Part shown: positions 5,440 through 11,398 of the stretch, one piece after another
Numbering within the stretch: the first letter of the stretch is position 1
How the letters are laid out: every line of letters starts with the position of its first letter
Assembly (NCBI GenBank): GCA_036751905.1
Contig: DAIOTP010000040.1
Location: 1-23,709 of the forward strand
Reading direction: 5' to 3'
Length of the DNA: 23,709 nt
Source: T3Sed10-241 sp036751905
GTDB taxonomy: Bacteria; Bacteroidota; Bacteroidia; Flavobacteriales_D; Cryomorphaceae
Notes under the pieces: generated by a model
Database searches by the model: none
Told to the model about the DNA's origin: nothing
What the model saw: only the letters and a program-made list of their open reading frames with translations
Translations under genes and position numbers: made by a program

Positions 5440-7659
5440 CTATTCAACCACCATTTTGCGTGTTACCATATCCTCTCCGGCAAAAATACTGTAGGTGTAC
5501 ATACCGGCAGCGAGTCCGTTGCGACCCAAACGGTAGGTATACACCACGCCGGGGTTCAGTGTTCCGAAATCTTCGGTGTGCACGAGTTTGCCGCTCAGGT
5601 CACGTACTTCAAGGCGTGTACGCGCGATGCGGTCCAATTGCAATTGAAAGCGGGTTTCATCTACAAAGGGGTTGGGGTAGTTTTGCGTAAGCTTGATACC
5701 CGATTCGTAGCTCACTTTGTCCACGCTCAATGCCGCAGCCGTTCGGAAGCGCAGTGAAGGGATTCCGGCACCACCCAAGAAGTACCAGCGGTTGGCAGTC
5801 ACTCCAGGAGCAGCACTGCGTGGGCGAATCAGATAGCCGCCTTCTTCCTGTCGGGGGCTGTGCTGTGCGATAAAAGCCACAGGCGCTCCCTGAGCACCAG
5901 CGAGAATATTGATTTCGGGCATGTACACTACACCGGGCTCAATCAGCACAGGACTGGGCAATTCAAAGGAGGCATATACAAGCTGTCCGGGGGTTTCATC
6001 CGGGTCGTTGAGCACGTCGGCAGGAATAATGTATTCCAGGTCAGCATCGGTATACTGAAAGTTGTTCGTGCCAAATACAGCCTGTGATACGGGGATTGGA
6101 TTTGGATTTTCTGTGGTTGGATTGTCAAGAAAAACTACGCCCGTACGCACATTGAAAAAAACAGCCTCCTCTACAATTGTCGAAAAGTCGCGCCAATCAA
6201 GGAATGCCACTTCCACATGGGTAATAACAGACCCACTGATCAGGGGCTCGTCAAAGATAAAGGGGGTGTTGATAAGCAAGTTTTGCGTAAGCCAGTCGGC
6301 AGTGTATGTTCCGCTGAATCCGAGGCCATTCTGCACACGCGCGCCCTGTTCCTCCGAGTCGCCGGTAATGAAAAATCGCCTTACAGCACCTATGTTGTTT
6401 TCAGGACGGTCATCTTCCTGATCTGAGAGCACTTCGTAAGTCACCACGTACTCACCTTCCGCCCCGGAAGTTTCCCATGCGTTGAGGTAGGTCGGCTCAG
6501 AATACACCAGGGCTGTGCTGGTGGGATCTACATCAATCGGAGCAGTAAACACTTCCTGCGTACTGCCGTCGGGGGCGGTGATGGTAGCTCTTATGCGTGC
6601 ATTGGTCTGTGTATTTTGCGAACACAGGTTGCGCACTACACCACCAAAGCGCAAAGGTTTTACAAGATAGGAAGGAGTATACTCGACCTCGAAGCCATTC
6701 CATAATCCCGTCCAGTATTCCACGTCATCCTCTGTTGGGTTGAAGCTGGCTTCCTCGTAGTCGTTAAAATAGGTATCAGATCCAATGGAGATATCATTCT
6801 CTATAGGCACAACAATGGCCACATCGTCGATCATCCACATGTAATGGGAATTGGCGCCACCTACACGGAACTTAAAGCGAAATTGAGTCAGATCATTTTG
6901 TTGCAATATAAGGCCACTGAGGCAGGCATAGCCTGTGGTCGCGTAAGCTGTGTTGAAATTTCCTCCATACAATCTCCATACATCAATGGCATCGTCTTCG
7001 AGCCATGTATTGCCACCATCAAAACTTACAACTACCTCCATGATATTGTTGGTATTGCTGCAACACCTGCGGAAGGAAGTTTCGAATTCAATCTCGGCAC
7101 CTATCCCTTCGGCCGCGCTCAAATCAATAACCGGTGAGATGAGCTCTGATTCTACAAAATTACTTGTAGTAACTCCGGCCGGATTGGTTGTTGGACCTGT
7201 TCGGGTGGAATTCCATCGGTCCATATCGATCATGGCGAAACCATTGGACGCGGTGTTTGAATTGATGGTGGTGCTGTTTGTAAACCAGTTCGCCAAAAAG
7301 TCGCCATAAGCTGGGTTTACACTGGCAATGGAAGCGTCGGGATCGTATCCATTGGGTTCGCCCATGGGATATGTAATAAACCACAGGTTGCCTTGTGGAC
7401 CGGCAAATGACCATTCTTGATTGGCTTCATTACCGCTGAATCCGTTGGAAAAATCATATTCCCAGAAAGTTGCGGCCGTTCCGCGCTCACTGCTCTTGGC
7501 GTGTATGGTTCCTCGGCGTTCAAATTCAAGGCTCAGGCCATTGGTGTTGGCACCTACATAACCCGCATCCTGGGCTGAGATTAAATCGGCATTGCGCGTT
7601 TGCGCCATCATTCCTGCACCGCAAAGGACAGCCAGTGCGAAAGAGTAAATTTTCTTCAT
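5440..7659 (-). CDS. T9SS-secreted surface protein with choice-of-anchor J-like domain
   Basis: A 739-residue secreted protein. Residues 1-20 are a signal peptide ending MMAQ. Residues ~65-285 resemble the MAM-like 'choice-of-anchor J' domains of Bacteroidota: a WEYDFSNGFSG start, an ESELISPVIDLS strand, VVVSFDGGNTW, and YMWMIDDVAIV at the end. The middle region (~290-650) is beta-rich without a recognised motif. Residues 657-739 form a type A T9SS sorting domain (NYPNPF, LEVRDLSGKLV, LAAGMYTYSIF, TRKMVVE), which directs outer-membrane translocation and removal or anchoring at the surface. This sorting domain is clearly different from the near-identical pair at 21.3 and 23.3 kb. The gene is monocistronic, with a good Bacteroidota promoter at 7720-7750. 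Its ligand or substrate is unknown. Confidence 0.87.
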   Translation of the reverse strand: MKKIYSFALAVLCGAGMMAQTRNADLISAQDAGYVGANTNGLSLEFERRGTIHAKSSERGTAATFWEYDFSNGFSGNEANQEWSFAGPQGNLWFITYPMGEPNGYDPDASIASVNPAYGDFLANWFTNSTTINSNTASNGFAMIDMDRWNSTRTGPTTNPAGVTTSNFVESELISPVIDLSAAEGIGAEIEFETSFRRCCSNTNNIMEVVVSFDGGNTWLEDDAIDVWRLYGGNFNTAYATTGYACLSGLILQQNDLTQFRFKFRVGGANSHYMWMIDDVAIVVPIENDISIGSDTYFNDYEEASFNPTEDDVEYWTGLWNGFEVEYTPSYLVKPLRFGGVVRNLCSQNTQTNARIRATITAPDGSTQEVFTAPIDVDPTSTALVYSEPTYLNAWETSGAEGEYVVTYEVLSDQEDDRPENNIGAVRRFFITGDSEEQGARVQNGLGFSGTYTADWLTQNLLINTPFIFDEPLISGSVITHVEVAFLDWRDFSTIVEEAVFFNVRTGVVFLDNPTTENPNPIPVSQAVFGTNNFQYTDADLEYIIPADVLNDPDETPGQLVYASFELPSPVLIEPGVVYMPEINILAGAQGAPVAFIAQHSPRQEEGGYLIRPRSAAPGVTANRWYFLGGAGIPSLRFRTAAALSVDKVSYESGIKLTQNYPNPFVDETRFQLQLDRIARTRLEVRDLSGKLVHTEDFGTLNPGVVYTYRLGRNGLAAGMYTYSIFAGEDMVTRKMVVE

Positions 7660-7693
7660 TTGTTTGATTTGTATGTATGTGAGGTGAATCTAT

Positions 7694-7713
7694 GACCGCT
7701 TTCGACAGCGGTC
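7694..7713 (-). promoter_or_regulatory. Hairpin at the predicted 5' end of the T9SS gene mRNA
   Basis: GACCGC (7694-7699) and GCGGTC (7708-7713) form a perfect 6-bp stem with an 8-nt loop. The start predicted from the promoter at 7720-7750 falls at or just before this stem, so the transcript would begin with a hairpin, a known way to slow 5'-end decay. Function is inferred. Confidence 0.4.
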
Positions 7714-7719
7714 GTCGAA

Positions 7720-7750
7720 GATAAGTACCCAAATTCAAAGTGCCAACAAA
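7720..7750 (-). promoter_or_regulatory. Bacteroidota-type promoter for the 5440-7659 gene
   Basis: On the minus strand, TTTG (7747-7750) is followed by exactly 19 bases and then TACTTATC (7720-7727). This compares with the Bacteroidota sigma-ABfr consensus TTTG-N19-TAnnTTTG: the -33 box is perfect and the -7 box has two mismatches. It lies about 60 bp upstream of the ATG. Confidence 0.5.
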
Positions 7751-7856
7751 TAAATGATGAAAACAAGTGCAATTCTTTGAAAGCTATCTCAATTAAATTG
7801 AACAGAGGTGTTGCATCTTAACATTTAGAATCCACAAGCCATGACGACTCAAATGC

Positions 7857-7982
7857 CTATCGGGCAGCATTGTGGTGGCAACTGCCGCAGCCTGAATTGC
7901 CTTTTCTTTTGCGCAATCGGTTGATTATAAAGCCGAAAACGACTCCCGCAAAGGCCATAAATACAATGATTTCCTGCCACAT
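7857..7982 (-). CDS. FeoB-associated Cys-rich membrane protein (41 residues)
   Basis: A very small gene: MWQEIIVFMAFAGVVFGFII forms one membrane helix, followed by a basic stretch (NRLRKRKGN) and a Cys/His tail (SGCGSCHH). This is the pattern of the FeoB-associated Cys-rich membrane protein family (PF12669), which usually follows feoB. No feoA or feoB is in the window. It lies 76 bp downstream of, and on the same strand as, the Crp/Fnr-family gene, so the two may share a transcript. A CxxC-HH tail could bind iron or another metal; this is inference. The ATG at 7982 gives the usual family length. Confidence 0.72.
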   Translation of the reverse strand: MWQEIIVFMAFAGVVFGFIINRLRKRKGNSGCGSCHHNAAR

Positions 7983-8058
7983 TCACGCAAAGGTAATTGT
8001 TTTGTTGCCCTCTTTGGACTCGAACAAAAATGACGGCGCGTAGCACACGGTGCGGAGT

Positions 8059-8778
8059 TTATCTCCTTGAAGCACTCAGCAGGCCATCAGCGTTGAGCAC
8101 TTTAATTTTACGCCCTTGGGTTTGTATCAATTGCTCTTTTTTAAATTCATTCAAGAGGCGTATCAGGCTTTCGGTCGCGGTACCTACTATATTGGCCAGG
8201 TCCTCACGGGTGAGGTTGATTTCTACATCGCCATTGGTTCCTTGCTCTATACCGTATGTATCCTTGAGCATGAGCAAGCTCAGCGCAAGGCGCTGCCGTA
8301 CACTTTGCTGGGCCATTTGAGTCATTTTGGCAGCCATCTCAACGTTTTCATTGCATACTGATTTGAGCAAATCCATGTAGAATTTGGTGTCAGGGCGCAG
8401 CAGGGAGAGAAAATCGTCTTTGGCAACAAAACACACCACGCAATCATCGAGGGCTTCAGCACTTTGCTCGTAGTGGTGTTCAGAAATTAAGGCCTTGTAT
8501 CCCAGGAGGTCACCGGCAGCACTTATGCGTGTAATTTGCTCCTTGCCATCCATTCCGATGCGGTATACTTTGATTCTGCCCGAGTTAACGCAAAATACAC
8601 CCAGCGGTCGGGTACCCTCATGAAACAGAACCTGCCCCTTCTTGTATCGGGTACATGTTTTGCCACGTTCTACACGGGCCATATCTTCATTACCCAAAGA
8701 ACCAAATAAAGAGCGGTGATGAGATTGACAAAACTCACAACCAAACGAGAGCTTGTCCATGCTGTTTGATCCGGTCAT
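8059..8778 (-). CDS. Crp/Fnr-family transcriptional regulator
   Basis: A 239-residue regulator. A cyclic-nucleotide-binding-like beta-barrel spans about residues 45-125 (FHEGTRPLGVFCVNSGRIKV, ISAAGDLLGY), followed by a dimer helix (~133-170) and a winged helix-turn-helix at 189-225 (LTREDLANIVGTATESLIRL). The recognition helix keeps the E (203) and R (207) that contact DNA in Fnr-type proteins. An N-terminal C14-x2-C17 and C113-x2-C116 resemble Fe-S ligation patterns of Fnr, but the classic Fnr arrangement is not complete, so oxygen sensing is only possible, not shown. It is transcribed divergently from the cytochrome c maturation operon, making redox control of that operon plausible. Met7 is an alternative start. 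Confidence 0.9.
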   Translation of the reverse strand: MTGSNSMDKLSFGCEFCQSHHRSLFGSLGNEDMARVERGKTCTRYKKGQVLFHEGTRPLGVFCVNSGRIKVYRIGMDGKEQITRISAAGDLLGYKALISEHHYEQSAEALDDCVVCFVAKDDFLSLLRPDTKFYMDLLKSVCNENVEMAAKMTQMAQQSVRQRLALSLLMLKDTYGIEQGTNGDVEINLTREDLANIVGTATESLIRLLNEFKKEQLIQTQGRKIKVLNADGLLSASRR

Positions 8779-8798
8779 TCTATGCTTTTCTTGATAGG

Positions 8799-8829
8799 CG
8801 AAATTAAGGTTTTTAGCATGAATTTGAAA
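8799..8829 (-). promoter_or_regulatory. Weak candidate promoter of the Crp/Fnr gene
   Basis: On the minus strand TAATTTCG (8799-8806) differs from TAnnTTTG at one position and lies 20 bp before the ATG. The upstream box is only TTTT-like, so confidence is low. Confidence 0.25.
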
Positions 8830-9008
8830 ACCTGCGAACTTTTCTTGTCACTTTTTGTTGGCGAGGCCTTGTTGGCTATTTTTGAACAGTTTCGAGCAGG
8901 GCTACTTGTCAGTTCATGCTTTTGAGTGTCCCAGGGCAACTTGATATCAGCCTTTGCGAGGCACGCTTCACTCAAATCGCTGATTGCACCGCCGGTTTTA
9001 TCTGAAAT

Positions 9009-9038
9009 TTTGCCTTGCCATCAAGCGCATTACCTTTG
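9009..9038 (+). promoter_or_regulatory. Bacteroidota promoter of the ccm operon, placed for a leaderless start
   Basis: TACCTTTG (9031-9038) is a perfect TAnnTTTG -7 box. TTTG at 9009-9012 lies 18 bp upstream, one base short of the usual spacing. Only four bases separate the -7 box from the ccmB ATG at 9043, so transcription should begin at or next to the start codon. This also argues against using upstream in-frame starts (for example 8926). Confidence 0.6.
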
Positions 9039-9042
9039 CCTC

Positions 9043-9708
9043 ATGTGGAAGGAAGTGAAAGCTATTTTTTTGAAAGATCTCCGTATGGAATGGCGGCAGC
9101 GCCATGCCATTGGAGGTGTTTTTCTTTATGTGGTGGCCAGTGTATTTGTGGCCTACATGGGCTTTCGCCAAATTGTAGATGTGCCTACATGGAATGCCTT
9201 GTTTTGGATCATCTCGCTCTTTGCAGCGTTCAACGCCGCAGCGCGTAGCTTTGGTGCTGAGAGCAGCGGCCGAAGGCTTTACCTCTTCACCATGGCCCGC
9301 CCTGAGGCCGTAGTGCTTGGTAAAATGATGTACAATGTGCTTGTACTGACTGTGATGGTTTTGGGCTCTTTTGCGGTATACAGCATCACTTTGGGTACTG
9401 CTCCGCTTGTGAATGCGGACTGGCCCTCGCTTCTTGTGGCCCTTCTTTTGGGTGCTACGGGGTTGGCCCTTATTCTCACCCTCATTGCGGCCCTTGCATC
9501 ACACACCGACAATAACCTGGGCTTGATGGCCATCCTGGGCTTGCCTGCTATTTTGCCGTTTTTGCTCGTATTGATGCGTTTTTCCAAAAATGCCATCGAC
9601 GGTATTTCGTGGAGCGTCAACAGCACCTATGCCCTGCAATTGTTGGCCATAGCCTTGCTTTCATTGGCCTTGAGCTACATTTTATTTCCGTACCTTTGGC
9701 GCGAATAA
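9043..9708 (+). CDS. ccmB: Heme exporter membrane protein CcmB
   Basis: A 221-residue, six-helix integral membrane protein and the first gene of the cytochrome c maturation (System I) operon. CcmB is the membrane subunit of the CcmAB ABC transporter, which powers release of holo-CcmE. Visible traits are the cytoplasmic start MWKEVKAIFLKDLRMEWRQR, a GAESSGRRLYLFTMARPEA loop after the second helix, and a run of hydrophobic segments to LFPYLWRE at the end, at normal family length. The frame is open upstream to 8926, but the ATG at 9043 gives the family's usual N terminus and lies just after a perfect -7 box. The ATPase partner ccmA is not next to it or anywhere in the window. ccmC follows after 13 nt. 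Confidence 0.88.
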   Translation: MWKEVKAIFLKDLRMEWRQRHAIGGVFLYVVASVFVAYMGFRQIVDVPTWNALFWIISLFAAFNAAARSFGAESSGRRLYLFTMARPEAVVLGKMMYNVLVLTVMVLGSFAVYSITLGTAPLVNADWPSLLVALLLGATGLALILTLIAALASHTDNNLGLMAILGLPAILPFLLVLMRFSKNAIDGISWSVNSTYALQLLAIALLSLALSYILFPYLWRE

Positions 9709-9721
9709 TTGAGACCAATTT

Positions 9722-10765
9722 ATGCGTAAAAACTGGTGGAAGATTCTTTCCGCTCTGTTGGTTGTAAGCACGTTGGCTTTCGGTCTTGTGGTGCCCCTTG
9801 CACCCGGTATCGAAAAGGTGCAGCCAGAAAGCCTCTCCTACGGAGTAAATCAGGTTCATCTGTTGGGTTACAACACGCACTTTGCCGATGCCAACAATGG
9901 TCTCCAGGTGTGGTTGAGCAATGGAAGCCAAGTCATTTGTCCCTATGAAACGACGGTTGTCAACGACCGATTGATCCGTATAAGCCTGAGCATTCCTGAG
10001 CAGGTTGAGGACGCCTTCTTTGATGTGTATGTGAACAACAATACGGATGGTACCATGATGTTGAGCAATGCCTTTCTGCAAAAGGGCCTTACGGTAGTAG
10101 AGCGGACAGAGAACGGCTCTGATGTATGCCTCAAGCCCATGACGACCCGAGAGGCAGCGTGGTTCAACTTCCCCAACCAAAGCATACTCAACGAAACCAT
10201 ACGCAACCTTTTTATCCATGTTCCGAGCTGGTTTGCCATGATGTTGCTTATGACGCTTTCGCTCGTATACAGTATACGCCATCTGCGCAGCGGTGCCATG
10301 CATTTCGATCTTTATGCTGCCAATGCGGCCAAGGTAGGTTTGGTATTTGCAGCCGCGGGTCTTGCCACAGGAAGTGTGTGGGCGCGCTTTACCTGGGGTG
10401 CCTGGTGGGTAAGTGATCCAAGACTCAACGGGGCCGCGCTCGGAGTATTGGTTTATTTGGCCTATTTCGTTCTCAAATCGTCTGTTAATGATTCCGAAAA
10501 GGCAGCACGCCTTGGGGCAGTGTACAATATCTTTGCCTACGTGATGATGATGCTGTTTATAATGGTACTGCCCCGTATGACCGATTCCCTGCACCCCGGT
10601 GTGGGTGGCAACCCCGCCTTCAGCCAATATGACCTCGACGACAATATGCGTCTGCTCTTTTACCCGGCCGTGCTGGGGTGGATGGGCATAGGGGTATGGA
10701 TCATGCAATTGCGTAACCGAATGGGCTTGCTTAACGAGCGCAGATTAGATGCACAACATGCTTAA
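9722..10765 (+). CDS. ccmC: Heme-handling protein CcmC with extra extracytoplasmic domain
   Basis: A 347-residue CcmC/CcsA-family protein that delivers heme to CcmE. The core (residues ~148-335) carries the first heme-ligand histidine H166 (NLFIHVPSWF), the tryptophan-rich WWD signature WGAWWVSDPRL (225-235) and the second histidine H291 (DSLHPGVGG), with six membrane helices in all. CcmC proteins are usually ~220-250 residues. Here about 120 residues (~28-147) sit between helix 1 (ending VVPLAPG) and the conserved ILNETIRNLF start of helix 2. The segment would be periplasmic; its alternating hydrophobic strands (VHLLGYNTHF, LQVWLSNGSQV, FFDVYVNNNTDG) suggest an IPT/Ig-like beta-sandwich, which is inference. 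It overlaps ccmD by 17 nt. Confidence 0.9.
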   Translation: MRKNWWKILSALLVVSTLAFGLVVPLAPGIEKVQPESLSYGVNQVHLLGYNTHFADANNGLQVWLSNGSQVICPYETTVVNDRLIRISLSIPEQVEDAFFDVYVNNNTDGTMMLSNAFLQKGLTVVERTENGSDVCLKPMTTREAAWFNFPNQSILNETIRNLFIHVPSWFAMMLLMTLSLVYSIRHLRSGAMHFDLYAANAAKVGLVFAAAGLATGSVWARFTWGAWWVSDPRLNGAALGVLVYLAYFVLKSSVNDSEKAARLGAVYNIFAYVMMMLFIMVLPRMTDSLHPGVGGNPAFSQYDLDDNMRLLFYPAVLGWMGIGVWIMQLRNRMGLLNERRLDAQHA

Positions 10766-10985
10766 ACAAGTAAAGAATTTAATTGTAATATCACTGCTGT
10801 CCATGCTCTTCCCAACCTATGCGTTGGCACAAAAAAGCAGCATGGAAGAAACCATGTATGCCCACGGCAAAATTAACGTGACATACGCAGTGGTGTTGGT
10901 GATGCTGTTGATAATGCTGGGATATTTGGTCATACTCGACCGCAGATTGAGAAAATTGGAAAACGAAGAAAATTTAGACAAATGA
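10749..10985 (+). CDS. ccmD: CcmD-like small membrane protein
   Basis: A 78-residue protein with an N-terminal hydrophobic, probably cleaved segment (to TYALAQ, residue ~28) and a second helix (VTYAVVLVMLLIMLGYLVIL) followed by a charged tail (DRRLRKLENEE). This is the form of CcmD in Bacteroidota, where it helps release holo-CcmE from the CcmABC complex. Sequence is poorly conserved, so the name rests on size, topology and position between ccmC and ccmE. It overlaps ccmC by 17 nt and ccmE by 4 nt (ATGA), indicating coupled translation. Met4 (10758) is another possible start. Confidence 0.72.
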   Translation: MHNMLKQVKNLIVISLLSMLFPTYALAQKSSMEETMYAHGKINVTYAVVLVMLLIMLGYLVILDRRLRKLENEENLDK

Positions 10986-11386
10986 AGAGGTCACACATCA
11001 TAGCCATCGTGGTCATCGCCCTGGCATCGGCCTTTATGATAGGCTCTGTAAGCAATTCAAGCAGCTATGCCGATTTCGCGGAAGCTTTTAAAAACGAAGG
11101 CAAAGAGTACCACGTGGTGGGTATACTCGACCGCAGCGCTGATATCGTCTACAATCCGGAGGTGAATCCCAATCTTACTGGTTTCACCATGATTGATAAC
11201 CAGGGAGAAAAACGCATTGTATGGCTCAATAAAAGCAAGCCGCAGGACTTTGAACGTTCTGAGAACCTTGTGCTGATCGGCAAAGCGGTTGGAGATGAAT
11301 TTCACGCCAACGACATGCTGATGAAATGCCCATCCAAGTACAAAGAAGAACAACGGTTTGAGTACATCGACAGTGCGAATGTTTAA
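10982..11386 (+). CDS. ccmE: Cytochrome c maturation heme chaperone CcmE, CxxxY variant
   Basis: A 134-residue heme chaperone that carries heme in the periplasm from CcmC to CcmF. It has an N-terminal membrane anchor (IIAIVVIALASAFMIGSV) and an OB-fold beta-barrel (YHVVGILDRSADI, GFTMIDNQGEKRIVWL, NLVLIGKAVGDEFHANDMLMKC). In classical CcmE the heme is covalently bound to the His of HxxxY; here the motif is C116-PSK-Y120, so Cys replaces His. CxxxY CcmE is an established variant of archaea and some bacteria. It starts inside the ccmD stop (ATGA) and is followed by ccmF after 12 nt. Confidence 0.93.
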   Translation: MKRSHIIAIVVIALASAFMIGSVSNSSSYADFAEAFKNEGKEYHVVGILDRSADIVYNPEVNPNLTGFTMIDNQGEKRIVWLNKSKPQDFERSENLVLIGKAVGDEFHANDMLMKCPSKYKEEQRFEYIDSANV

Positions 11387-11398
11387 GCGGGATAGGAG

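Noticed and set aside
8926..9042. N-terminal extension of ccmB from an upstream ATG
   Set aside because: CcmB proteins start with the WKEVKAIFLKDLR-type segment, and a perfect -7 promoter box lies inside the would-be extension.
9617..10708. 363-residue minus-strand frame opposite ccmC
   Set aside because: Rich in His, Gly and Tyr with no domain, and lies wholly within secure ccmB/ccmC coding sequence. It is an antisense shadow.
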